From positions 30,142,336 through 30,206,335 of the forward strand of contig CM048849.1 in the NCBI GenBank assembly GCA_026545225.1: a stretch of DNA of 64,000 nt, read 5' to 3'. This document shows positions 11,105-23,221 of the stretch, in pieces (the stretch's first letter is position 1; every line of letters starts with the position of its first letter). The notes under the pieces are model-generated. The model saw only the letters and a list, made by a program, of their open reading frames with translations. It had not been told where the DNA came from and did no database searches. Made by a program: the position numbers and the translations under genes. Source of the stretch: Cornus controversa. Taxonomy: Eukaryota > Streptophyta > Magnoliopsida > Cornales > Cornaceae.

Positions 11105-12858
11105 ATGTCGAGAGCTGGTAGAGGACATGGTAGACAAGGTGGACGTGATGGCATTGGTTGTGGAAGAGGCGGTCGTGGAGAGGAACAGATGGAGGAGGTA
11201 GTTCAAATGTCAAACCCAGATGTGGGACAAGGTCCAATCATTACCCTAGTCTAACAAATAAAGAAATTGGGAGCGGTTGACTGCACAAATGCTACAGATC
11301 CACTCGATGGAAAAAAGTGTATAGAGGACATGGAAAAATACTTTGAGATTATGGACTGTACCGAGGTACAGTAAAGAAGGTTAGCAATTTTTTACTTATC
11401 CAGCGATGCCCGACAATGGTGGAAATCTGTTATTAGGAGTGTCAGGGTGTCACACACACGCACTGGGATAAGTTTAAGAATCGGTTCTATGACAAGTATA
11501 TTCCACGTGCAATGAGGGATGGAATTCCAGCAGAGTTCATACACCTGGAGCAAGAAACTATGGCATTGATAGTGAGTCAATATGAGGCAAAGTTTGTAGA
11601 ACTCTCTTAATTTGCTCCTTATATGGCTGTAGATGAGGAGAGTCGGGCTAGAAGATTTGCAGAGGGATTGACTCCTAGCATAAGGAGGCTAGTGATTAGT
11701 CAGGGGTTAAATAGTTACGTAGAGGTCGTAGAGTGTGCTATGAGGATCAAACAAGATAACCTTAGATATCAACAAAGGAAGGAGCATAAAGCTGCAGAGA
11801 AGGAAAAGAGGAAAATTAGTTTTAACTCACAACATAATTTAAGGAGGCAACAGCAGCAACAACCTCCAAAAGATATGCAGAGCTAAGCGAGGTAGAGAGA
11901 TAGGCAGGATTGGCAAGTAGTGAAAAGACAAAGAGTGGGTGGAGGTGAGCAGTCCATAGCTATGGTACCAGCTGCACCTCATAACGCTCAGCCTCACCAG
12001 TTCCATGGACAATGCTACAACTTTCAAGAAAAAGGACACATAGCCCGCTACTATACTAAACCATGTCAAGAAGGTCAGTAGAGGGGTTCAGCACCACAGC
12101 AGTAGGGTAGAGCAAAGGTTGATGATGTATACCAAAAAGTTGGGTAGGATGTTGCACCACCTGCAATGGAAGGTACATTTACTGTTTATGGCAATATAGC
12201 TAGAGTGTTATTTTTTTCAGATTCTACGAAGTCATTATTTCATTATCATTGGTAAATGCACTTCGATTAGAACATGAAAGTATAAATAGTGATGTACCCA
12301 TTACAACTTCCCTTGGACAGTCAACGACACATGATAGGGTGTGTCATACTTGTCTTATTATGATTATTGAAAGAACTTCTGGTTGACTTGATGATATTGC
12401 AAATGAGGGCATATCATTTTCACCTATCTAGTTTTGGGAATTTGGTAAGCTAGACCTGAGGTTGAAGTTTAGGTAGAGTTATGATAGTTAAGATGTAATA
12501 GATTCTAGTTATAGGAGCCTAGGACTTTGAAAAGTTTTGAGATAGAAATTTCATGTGAAAAATGGAGAATTGATTGTGAGTACCAATTGAGGGAACCAAA
12601 GGTATGAGGACAAGGAAGACAAGTTGTCGAGGTTGAGCTAATAAGGGAAAATGTCCTGGCCGGACATTTTTCTTTAATTAGTGCTTTTCTTATAATGTGT
12701 CAGGTCCAAGTAGTTATGGAATTGATTGGTTAGATGTTGACAAGTGAGAAAGAACTATAGTCTAGGTAGTAAGTATTAGAAAAGTAGGACTTAGTGATAT
12801 GTTAGATCTATATATTGTCTCTCGTGGGATACAAGGTTTTAATTTGCTAATTGGTAAT
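11105..12858 (+). pseudogene. Ty3 gag and protease-like fossil
   Basis: Starts with a Gly/Arg-rich leader (MSRAGRGHGRQGG). A gag domain follows (ATDPLDGKKCIEDMEKYFEI, then SSDARQWWKS, then RARRFAEGLTPSIRRLV at about 11643-11693) and a zinc-knuckle-like stretch near 12010-12050. A weak protease-like segment lies at about 12160-12260. The part up to 12858 before the nested copia element has no further recognisable domain. Broken in several places. Confidence 0.75.
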
Positions 12859-14051
12859 TGTGAGATATATAATTGTAATTGGCATATTTCGGTGACCAAA
12901 ACTTGATTGATCAAGTTGTAATTTTTGTATTATTTTATGCAATTGATCTTCGACAACTTCGAGCTAATATTCAAGTGCATGGAAGCAGATAAATCACGAA
13001 GAACACCATATAGTACAAGTAAGTATGGGGAGGACACTCTGCACTTTATATTTCTGAGCCTATTTTGAAAAACCAAGGTTTAAATGGAAAATATAGGGTT
13101 TTTCAAAGTAAGACCGGTCCCCAATATTTAGGACCGGTCCAACATTTCTTGGCAGTTTGATTTCTAAAGGTTTTTACAAAGTCCCACCGGTCCTATTTAT
13201 TTGGCACTGTTCCCACTTGTCCTGTTCCAAATAGGAAATAACTTTTAACAAAAATTCTGATTCTTATTGGGTTTGAAACTTCTAGGAGAGTTCTATTTTG
13301 GTATTCAACTTCTTTTTCAAGTAGAATTAGGACTCCCTTGACTATATATACGTATCTATATTTCCACTACAGAGTGAGCCTGAAAAAATATATTTTTAGA
13401 GAGAGAAAGTATATATAGTATAATTACGGCTATATATTTTTAAAACACACAGCTATATTTCACAAGTGATATTTAGGACGGTGTTCTACTTCTGATTAGC
13501 TGTTCAGAGACTGCATCAAATCATATCCTGATTAGAACATTGGATTGATGGTTCTTTGCTTTCTTACTTGCTGAGGAAGACAGGTGACTAAATCGTACTA
13601 TAAAGGGAACGAAATACTTGCTGAGTATTATTGTTCTTCCAGTAACCTTTCTGTAAGGATCGTGATGTTAGCCAAAAGTCCGCAGTAGTTGGACGAGTTA
13701 TCACAATCGTAAGCCTGAGGTGTTCTGCATCAGATTCTTGACAGAGTGAAGAGGGGTATGAGTCTGAGACAAAGTCTGCTGTACTTTGCTTCATTATAGT
13801 GGATTGGTTTCCCGAGACTTTTTGCCTCCGTCTGTGATTTTTTTCCACCTTGGGTTTCCACGTATATCCAGTGCATTCTTTTCTTTACTTGCACTTTAAG
13901 TTATTTGCTTGCTTTAATTGTTTAGTTAATTATTAATGGAACTTAAAATTGAATTAATTTAAAAAATTAAGCAAATGAGGAAGTGATCCTTTTCACCCCT
14001 TCTAGGTTTTAGAGTACTTTTCACAACCGCTTTCGCACCGCGCAACTCACA
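12859..14051 (+). repeat. Copia 5' LTR
   Basis: Begins TGTGAGATAT and ends CAACTCACA. Contains two ACCGGTCC blocks at about 13112-13142, one in the palindrome GGACCGGTCC. ATTAGTATTAGAGC (14052-14065) directly follows and is a worn tRNA-iMet primer site. Confidence 0.9.
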
Positions 14052-14142
14052 ATTAGTATTAGAGCAGTGTTCTCTAATTTATGAGTAGTTCCTTACGAAG
14101 TATTTTTAAAATCAAAAGTTATATTTGTTTTAAAAAATTCTC

Positions 14143-16106
14143 ATGGAATCTAGTATGAAAGAGGGTAGATCGATTCAGCGATCTCCTTTGTTTGATGGTT
14201 CAAATTATACTTTTTGGAAGTCTCGTATGAAAGCTTTTTTGAAATCTCAAGGAAGGAGAGTTTAGATGCCTGTAGAGAATGGCTATAAAATTCCTACCAC
14301 TACCACTGGTAATGGTGATGCTGCTGTGACTGCAAAAAAGGATAACGCAACATAGTCTAATGTTGAGCATGAAGATGCTAATAATAACAATAAGGGTTTA
14401 TATGCTATATTTAATTTTGTTGTTCATTCTGAATTTGCTAGAATTTTTTCCTATTCCACTTCGAAAGAAGCATGGGATATTTTACAGGTAACTTATGAGG
14501 GTACCACCAAGGTAAGGAAATATAAGTTACAAATAATTGCCATTAAATTTGAAACAATTAAAATGGATGAAGATGAGATATTTTCTGATTTTTATTCTAC
14601 ACTTAATGATATTGTTCAAAGTAGTGTTAACCTTGGTGAGAAAATTCCATCTTTCCAAATTATCAGAAAAATCATGAGATCATTGCCTGATAGGTTCCAA
14701 ACTAAGTTGGAAGCCTTAGATTAGAGCAGAGATGTATATTCAATGAAGGTGGTTGAGTTGGTTAGATCAATTTAAACTTTTGAGATGAAATATCCAAAGT
14801 TTCAAAAAATAAAAAATTTGGTTTTAAAAACCTCAAAGACTTCCAACTTCAAATTTGTCAAATATTTCAAAATCTGAAATTAAAAAAATTGAAAGTTTTG
14901 AATATGATTCAGATAATGATGTTGCACTCCTTGCTAGGAAATTTAGAAAGATTCTTGAATATGAAAAGGTTAGAAATTTGGTAAAAGGAAATCCTTCTAA
15001 ATTCCGGAATCAAAGCTCATCATCCAAAGGTAAGGAAAGGAAAAAGAAAGAAGATGACTCTAGGGAGACTGAGCTTACTTGTTGGACATGTGGTGGTAAA
15101 GGTCATACATCTAATCAATGTCCAAGTCCTAAGAAAAATAGCTTTAGTGCAAAGAAAAGTTCAAACACTAAAAGAAAGTCATGAAAGCTATTATTTATGA
15201 GTTTGAGTCTTCTAACTCTGATAGTGATTCTTCTATTGAGAATGATTCTCTTCCTTTTGTTTCTTTATTGAATGATGATACTGATAATGAATCTTCTTCT
15301 GATGTAGGTGAAACAGAGGTGTACACTACTCTCAATCAAATAGGGTCTAATGATTCAGAAGTTGAGTAGTCAGATGTAGAACCATGTTCAAACAAGCTGC
15401 CAGAACTCTTTGAGAAATTGCTAGAAGCTTATAATAAGAAATTTGAGAAGCTTAAGCAAGAAAAATCTAAGGAAGAAAATTTGAAGAAAATGAATGAAGA
15501 TCAATTGAAGTTGATTGAATAGAATAAAGCTAACATTCTGAATCTTCAAGGCAAAGTTAAGTTTCTTGAAAGCGAGGTAAGTCAAGCTATTTCTGCCAAA
15601 GATTCTCTTATTGCTAGAATTAATTTCTTGAGTCTGAATTGAAAAAATGACGAGAGAAATTAATTGCTTTTACTTCTAGACAGATTAAGCTTGATAGCAT
15701 GATTACTGTTGGAAAGCTTGTAGGAGATAAAATTGGATTAGGTTTTGTAGGGTCATTATCTAAGGGAAAAACTATTTTTGTTAAACTTAAGAATTTGATT
15801 GTGTCTGAACCCAAACCAAAGCCTCAAGTTGAGTCTTTGCATGCTAATGTTGTGTCCAATGTGTTTTTTTGTTCTTTTGTGGTAAGAATGGACATAGTCA
15901 ACACTATTGCTATAAAAAGAAAAAACATTCTAATTATGATTTTCATGTGCATAATTCTTTTACTAAGAATATGGTTCATGCTAAAAAAACCACATTATTG
16001 GAGCAAACCCAAAAATTGTCAAGCTAAAAAGAATTCAAACAAGAGAAATGATGTTTTTGTTTCTCCACAATACTTTCCTGATAAATTGCATGTTAAAACT
16101 ATCTGA
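14143..16106 (+). pseudogene. Copia-type gag fossil
   Basis: Begins MESSMKEGRSIQRSPLFDG and continues with NYTFWKSRMKAFL, the usual N-terminus of plant copia gag. SKEAWDILQVTYEGT follows near 14465. A CCHC zinc knuckle CWTCGGKGHTSNQC lies at 15080-15121. An acidic stretch with SDSDSSIEND follows at 15190-15245, then a Lys/Glu-rich coiled region and a second knuckle-like stretch near 15870-15915. Its relative lies on the reverse strand at 4870-6246. Broken in several places. Confidence 0.8.
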
Positions 16107-17016
16107 ATGAAAAAGGAAGATTTGTTGAAGTTTGTGCCTGTTGATATAATGGGATTTATTCTTAATAGATCTTTTGGTGCAAAACTCTCTAACTAGGTCA
16201 TTAGGACTTTGATGATAATGGACTAAGCTTATGTTCATTGTTTGTTTTCCATTGAACCATATCTTTTAGGTTAGGATAGGTTTTGTTTATTTTTAGTAAT
16301 AATCATAAGAGATTATGTTAATCATATTTTTCTGAGAAATAATGTGAATTCTATGTATTTCTTTTTAATTTCACTTTGATTTGTGAATGCATAATTGGGA
16401 CACTTAGTTTGTCAAATAAATGAAGTACTTGATTTTATGATATAGATATTAATAACTAATTCGCGATATTTATTTCTTTTTAGAGGTAAATCTTTTGAAT
16501 CTATATAATTTGTGCACTAGTCCAACTCTGAGAGAATTGATTGAAAACTAATGTGAAATTGACTAGAGTGTAATGTATAAGTAATTTTGAGCACTGGTTG
16601 CACTTCTACAGGTTCTGAGGAACCGAGAGAAGTTGGACCGGTCCCCAAAAATTAGGACTGGTCGCACTCAGTGATTGTCGAGATTTTTGAAAATCTGCGC
16701 GCGCACTGTGGTGCCTTAAGTCACACACTCTCACTCTCACTTATACACACAAACCCACTCTCACTCAATCTCTCTAACCCTCAAGCATTCTTAACACACT
16801 CCAACTCACCAACTCACACACACTCTTCTTCTATTTTATTTCTTTGTGGATATTGATTATTGGAGGTTGAGATTATCTATATTTGGAGGTATTGATTTTT
16901 GTGGTGATATTTTGCAAACAAATACCTTTGAAACATGGGGATTTTCTTGGTGAACACCAATTGTTCGACACTTTGTCTAAATCGAACTTTTAACTCTATT
17001 TTTTATTCCATTCGTT

Positions 17017-17916
17017 GTGGTATTGATGGCACGCAAATGGGGACGTAATGAGGCGTCAACAAGTGCAGATAACCGCATTGTGTTTAGTAGGAACATGTTT
17101 GAAGATGATTTTAACTACAACACTTTCGTTAACATCATTGGATGTCGTGCTATGAGGATAGAACGGAAAGTGAATCTTGTGGCAATAAAACAAGAATGGA
17201 AATTAGATTTTGTGCGATATTTTGAGGATAATGGTTGGGAGTCTTTATGTGATCTTTGGGAGATTGTCAAGCCGGACATGGTTCGATACTTCTATGGCAA
17301 TATCTTGGATGACCTAACTTTTGTGACCAAGTGTTATGGCATTCGTGTTAAGGTTACCAAGGATACAAGTGCCAATATATCGGGAGACCCAGAGATTGAA
17401 AATGGCATAGTTTTGTCATATCAAATTGAGGATCTAAATTGACCGACCATGGATGACATGATTAGGGAGTTATGCATACCCAATGCCCCTAGGCTTATTG
17501 ATAGGTTGCCTTCACTCTATATCACACACAATGTGTCGGCATTGAATTTAGTGGTCTCCTACAACCTTGATCTTCATGATCGTAAAGGTAATTTGATCAA
17601 AAGTCGAGCTAAGTTACTATATCATATTGTTCGAGAGGATCCTATCAATCTTCTTGTAACAATCATGCATACCATGATTCTAGCTAATCGACACTCTAGG
17701 TCATCATCAGCCTTACCCTTCCCACAGATTATCATGGCTATTCTGAGAGGTGCTAGGGTTCTTATTCCTGATGGAGCAGATGTTGAGAGACCGAAAGGAA
17801 TAATTGATACTACTGCAATTACTCATTTATTCAACAAAAAAGAAAAGGATAAGAAAGCTTATGAGCTCAGTCAAGGAGCTGGACAAGCTGTGTCTGGGGG
17901 TTGTGGAGTCTTCTAA
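17017..17916 (+). pseudogene. Plant-specific 'transposon protein' ORF in copia-like element
   Basis: The translation contains MVRYFYGNILDDLTFVTKCY, IRVKVTKDTSANISG, MDDMIRELCIPNAPRLIDRL and LLVTIMHTMILANRHSRSSS. This is the pattern of the widespread plant family often annotated as 'putative plant transposon protein', found in non-autonomous LTR elements. Function is unknown. It stands where copia elements normally have pol. The region 16110-16990 before it is AT-rich with one more ACCGGTCC block (about 16638) and no recognisable coding sequence. Broken about once. Confidence 0.75.
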
Positions 17917-18571
17917 CTTCCTACGACTGACACACAAGTGACAACCAATCAAATAAACCAAGTTCTCAGGTTCATTCAGCAAGGGTTCAATCGCTTACAT
18001 GCTAGAATAGACAAGCTGGACCATGCTGTATTTGATGAGGCTACTGATGATGCAGAAGATGATTAGACTTTAGGTCTTGATATCTTTTGTTCTAGACTAT
18101 TTTTGACTTATTTACCCCTGATGTCTAGAGTATTTATTTTTTTTTATGTTTTGTTCACTCCATCAACTGATATGTTTTGAATATTTATTTTTATCAGTGA
18201 TGATGATTATTTTTGCTTCATTATTATCTTATTCTCTCTATGTGCTTACTTAATTATCTGCGTATATCATTCTCCTTGGAATTTCTTTGTCAATTTGTTA
18301 CAAAAAGGGGGAGAAGTATTTGTCAGGTATTTTGAATTAAGGGGGAGCATTACAGATTTATGTTTATATTTCTTTATTAAGCTTTTCACAAGTTGTGTTG
18401 TTTAAGTAATGTGCAGCTACAAATTTTTCTTCTTCTAAACCGTCTTGAACACACAAGTGAAGCTTTTGTTGATCAGCTTTTTATTTCTATGTATTTTTGA
18501 GGAGCATTATTATCTAATTTTTCCAATGGGTTAGGTTATAATTGTCTAAGTGGTTTTGTCACGAAATTGCC

Positions 18572-18583
18572 AAAGGGGGAGAT
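18572..18583 (+). other. Polypurine tract of copia-like element
   Basis: AAAGGGGGAGAT immediately precedes the TGTGAGATAT start of the second LTR, the standard plus-strand priming position. Confidence 0.85.
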
Positions 18584-19775
18584 TGTGAGATATGTAATTG
18601 TAATTGACATATTTCGGTGATCAAAACTTGATTGATCGAGTTTTAATTTTTGAATTATTTTATGTAATCGATCTTCGACAACTTCAAGCTGATATTCAAG
18701 TGCATGGAAGTAGATAAATCAGTAAGAACACCATATAATATAGGTAAGTATGGTGAGGAAACTCTGCACTTTATATTTACGAGCCTATTTTGAAAAACCA
18801 AGGTTTAAATGGAAAATGTAGGGTTTTTCAAAGTAGGACCGGTCCCCAATATTTAGGACCGGTCAAACTTCTCTCGGCAGTTTGGTTTTTGTAGGTTTTT
18901 ACAAAGTCCCAGCGGTCCTATTTATTTGGCACCGTTCCCATTTGTCCTGTTCTAAATAAGAAACAACTTTTGACGAAAATTCTGATTCCTATTGGGTTTC
19001 AAAATTTTAGGAGAGTTCTATTTTGGTATTCAACTTCTTTTCCAAGTGAAATTTGGACTCCCTTGCCTATATTTATGTATCTATATTTTCTCTACAGAGT
19101 AAGGCTGAAAAATATATTTTTAGAGAGAGAAAGTATATACAGTATAATTAGGGTTATATATTTTTAAAAACACACATTTATATTTTATGAGTGATATTTA
19201 GGATGGTGTTCTACTTCTGATTAATTTTTTAGAGACTACATCAAATCATTCGCTGATCAGAACATTGGATTGTTGGTTTTTCGCTTATTTGCTTACTGAG
19301 GAAGAAAGGTGACCATATTGCACTACGAAGGAAATGAAATACTTGCTGAGTATTGTTGTTCTTCCAGCAACCTTTCTGTAAGGATCATGATGTTAGCTGA
19401 AAGTTTGCAGCAATTGAACGTGTTGTCGCAATTGTAAGCCTGAGGTGTTCCGCATCAGATTTTTGACAGAGTGAAGAGGGGTGTGAATCTGAGACAGAGT
19501 CTGCTGTACTTTGCTTCATTATAAGATTGGTTTTCTGAGGCTTTCTGTCTCCCTCCATGGTTTTTTCCCACCTTAGGTTTCCACGAATATCCGGTGCATT
19601 CTTTTCTTTACTTGCACTTTAAGTTATTTCCTTGCTTTAATTGTTTGGTTAATTATTAATTGAACTTAAAATTGAATTAGTTTAAAAAATTAAGCAAACG
19701 AGCAAGTGATCTTATTCACCCCCCTTTAGGTTTTAAAGTACTTTTCGCAACTGTTTCTGCACCATGCAACTCACA
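18584..19775 (+). repeat. Copia 3' LTR
   Basis: Co-linear with 12859-14051 over its whole length with scattered substitutions. Ends CAACTCACA and is followed by the GTAAT duplication. Confidence 0.9.
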
Positions 19776-19780
19776 GTAAT

Positions 19781-20361
19781 GATTTTTGGTTGTTGATGAT
19801 GTATGGAGTGGCACGCTAATCCACATTGAAAATTATATGGGTAACAATATCTATGAGATATGATACTCGTATTGTATTGATTTTATGCATATTGTTGTGT
19901 GCAGACCACTTTTATTGTTGATTGTACATGTACAAGTTGAGAATATATACATATACATATATATATATATATATGTATATGTGTAGATATATATATTTGG
20001 GTGATTTTCTGAAACTAAGATTACACTAAGGAGGGTTGGAAGAAATGATTCTAATAAATGTATAAATTTGATCAAATCATTGATAAGGTATATTTGGTTG
20101 ATTGATGGATTGTAACTTATGAAGCAGTGAGTGATGTACATTGGTACACAAGGAGGAAATTTGTATAGAAATTGAGTTGTATGAATGTGAATTTATATAC
20201 AAATAGATGTGTACAATGAAACATTGGTTGTTAAATGTTGCCTACCTCTCATTATTTCTTTATAATCCTCAAAGATTGATGATTATTTGATAATTATGTA
20301 GATGGAATGTGAAAATTAGGGGATGAGTAAGCGAATCTCTACAACTAAGGATGATAACAAG
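19781..20361. other. Ty3 internal sequence between nested insertions
   Basis: About 580 bp of AT-rich sequence belonging to the Ty3 element between the copia and CACTA insertions. It includes an (AT)n tract near 19950-19975. No coding domain is recognised. Confidence 0.6.
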
Positions 20362-20389
20362 TATCACTACAAAAAAAAAAGCTTTTTAC

Positions 20390-20665
20390 GGCGGGCAAAG
20401 AGAGCTTTTACCACGGGCTTGGTCCGTCATGGTATCCGGTGTCGTAGTTGCTGAAGGACTTTCTACCACGGGCTTAGCCCGTAGTAGAAAAGTACTTTCT
20501 ACCACGGGCTGAAGGACTTTCTACCACGGGCTTAAGCCTGTGGTAGAAAGTATTATTTTTAACCACGGCCCAGCCCGTGGTAGAAAGTATCCATTTTCTA
20601 TAACGTACTCAGACTGTGGTAGAAAGTGTACCTTCTAACACGAGCTGAGCCCGCCATAGAAAGTG
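20390..20665. repeat. Left subterminal repeats of CACTA element
   Basis: About six copies of the ACTTTCTACCACGGGCT unit in alternating orientation, GC-rich against an AT-rich background. Confidence 0.88.
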
Positions 20666-21125
20666 TTTTTTTTTAAAAAAAAATATTTTCCTTCTTATAT
20701 AATTTTTCCAACCAAACTCCACCTAAAGCCTGCACAACCAATATCACTCACCAAGCCTCGCAATCAAACAACACAAATTTACACACTTCAATCTCAATCT
20801 GCCATGATCCATAGAATCCTTACAAAAATTCAACTTAATTTTATATAAATAAAGAATTCATCCACAACCTACAGAGCTCAATGGAAGATTTTGTGATACT
20901 GCATTAGAAAAATCATAAATAGAGGCCAGCTTTGAAACCCTCAAGTGCCAATATTTTAGAACTACATGTTAAAGAAGCACTATGGAATTAAATAGGAGTC
21001 CTAAGTAGCAATTTTAGCTGGAGCTATACAAGAAAAAAATAAAATAAAATAAAATGAAAAAGGAACTAATACTAGGTTGAAATAGAGCGTACCTACAACA
21101 TGTGATTAATGCTTTTCAATCAAAA

Positions 21126-21185
21126 TTACAATACGGTTGTACGTTTCTCTAAGCACAACTGGAACATTCTTTCGGTGTATCTTGT
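21126..21185 (-). other. Unidentified exon-like block
   Basis: On the reverse strand an acceptor-like TTTTACAG near 21195 is followed by an open stretch EVTRYTERMFQLCLEKRTTV. It could be another captured exon, but I do not recognise the family. Confidence 0.2.
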
Positions 21186-22300
21186 AACCTCCTGTAAAAT
21201 ATTATAATAATAAGAAATATATATGTAAGCATAGATGTCATACTTAAATGCATAATAAATTGAAATCAGTAAGCAAAAGAGGGGAGGGAAAGAAAACAAA
21301 ATTTTTCTTTCTTTCATGGAACCTTACATTTAGGTTCAAACATTTATTATACAGTCAAAAGTGAATTAATGATGTTCTCATATGATAACATTTGAAATTT
21401 GGAATTGAGCAAGTACCATAGATCTTTCTAAAGAGACTACAGTATAATGCAAAGCAGAAGATGCAGGCAAGTAGTGAGAATAAAAATTAACAAATTACTA
21501 AAAATGTCATTGAAAATAATAATTTTCTCATTAAAACAAAAAAAATACCATTAACTATTAATTGTGATACACTTGCTAAAAAAAACTATTAGGTCATATC
21601 TCAATCAATTTCACACTAATATGGCATCAACTATTCAATGATGACAAACTTAGATATCAAATGCATAACATAAAGATGTAGCCTATATCCTTAACTCAAT
21701 TTAGCAGACATTAATAATATGCAATTTCTAGAAATGATCACCATGAGACCAACCTCAGCTAGGTCAATTTATAAATACTAGAATAATATTGATAGTAGAA
21801 TCACTTAAATGAGGCAACATAAGTCAACAAAATTAGCATCAAGTATACAATTCAGAGTGCAGGTGCCTGCAAGGTTTAAGGTAAGTGAAACTAGTTCAAA
21901 TGTATCTAATTTAATTGATTGAAAACTATTATAACAGATCAAAACTTTTCAAAGTGTTCAAAGGCAGCACATAACTTTTCTGCAGGGTGGGTTTATGGTT
22001 TAAAAACATAAAATAACTCTGCTGAATTTTATGTATTTCAATGCACACATTGGGCAGTCATTTCTTACATCATATGTAGGACAATATAGAATTTTCTATT
22101 TGATATATTTCATGTACGGTTTACCAAATTTATTTTCAAAATTTTTTCTTCATTTTTCTTCTTAGGGTTTGCCAAATTTCTTTTTGGAAGTTTCTCTTCT
22201 TGCTATTTGTTGTTTGGAAGGATGCATATTCATATTTAAAGATTCTACTTCATTAAATTAAAATAACAGAGAGTCTGCAATGGAAACTCTATGTTAGTAG

Positions 22301-23221
22301 ATTAAAATACACCAAGAAATTTATATAGTTACACATAGCATTGAAAACAACAACCAGTTGCAACTTTTGTTAGTTTCAACTTTTTTTAATGTTAGTTACA
22401 CGTACCTAATGCTGATAGATCAGTATTGTGGTTGTAGTTTTACACTCTTCTCTACTAGAAAGCGTAGTCAAGCATTCTTTGCACAGACAACCTTTTTCTT
22501 TTGTTGTTCTGTTTCTTCTGTACATTGTGTTCATTATTTTTTTTTTTTTCTTTCAATTTATTTTTGTTCTATTTAGTTGATAATAGTTATTAGTTTCCAT
22601 TACATGTCTTCTCTTGTGGGTTTTAGTTAAAATTTTGTTTTTAATGCACAAGGCCCTATTAAATAATGTACAATTTGACTTGTTCAAATTTCTATGCAGT
22701 GATTTTTTATTTTTTTTTATATTTTCTTCTTCTTTCTATGAAAGATAGTTGATATTTATTGGATGGTGAATTTTTAGTGTTTGCTAGTTAGCATAAATAC
22801 TTATTAGTTATTGCCTTTCATATGTTTTTATTATTATTATTTTTTTCATGTATGTTTCGTGATCTTGAAGCGCAATCCTGAAGTAGTTAATACAAACAAA
22901 AAATAAAAACAAAGTTAACACCAGCCCTAGAATCCAGTGGGATTCTTATTCTGGACAACAAAATGAAAGTGAAAAAATTATAATTTTAATTAAATTGGAC
23001 GATACTCCAGCTCTTTTATTAAATTTTTGTCCTAGTACTATTTGAAGTTGTTACGAAACAGGAATATAAATTACTAAAAATCATCCTAATCAATATGATA
23101 ATTCAACTAATTGCAAGATTAAAATGCAACTAAAATAGAGAAAATGAAACATTAAAAAAAGTTGAAACTAACAAAATAATATATTAAAATACACCAAGAA
23201 ATTTATATAGTTACACATAGC
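22301..23221. repeat. Inverted-repeat structure flanked by a 39-bp direct repeat
   Basis: A 39-bp direct repeat (22301-22339 and 23183-23221, beginning ATTAAAATACACCAAG) encloses a perfect 29-bp inverted repeat (22365-22393 and 23148-23176, beginning TTTTGTTAGTTTCAAC). The interior of about 750 bp is T-rich on the left and A-rich on the right, with no coding region. It looks like a small inverted-repeat element or a segmental rearrangement inside the CACTA element. Confidence 0.8.

Larger units (their letters stand above)
12859..19775 (+). mobile_element. Copia-like LTR element without pol, complete ends
   Basis: LTRs at 12859-14051 and 18584-19775 (1193 and 1192 bp) are flanked by the exact duplication GTAAT (12854-12858 and 19776-19780). 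A degenerate iMet-type primer site follows LTR 1 and a polypurine tract precedes LTR 2. The interior holds copia-type gag (14143-16106) and a second ORF of the plant 'transposon protein' type (17017-17916), with no integrase, reverse transcriptase or RNase H. By eye the LTRs differ at about 9% in the first 210 bp. It is nested in the Ty3 element and so younger than it. The two coding regions are broken in a handful of places. Confidence 0.9.
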
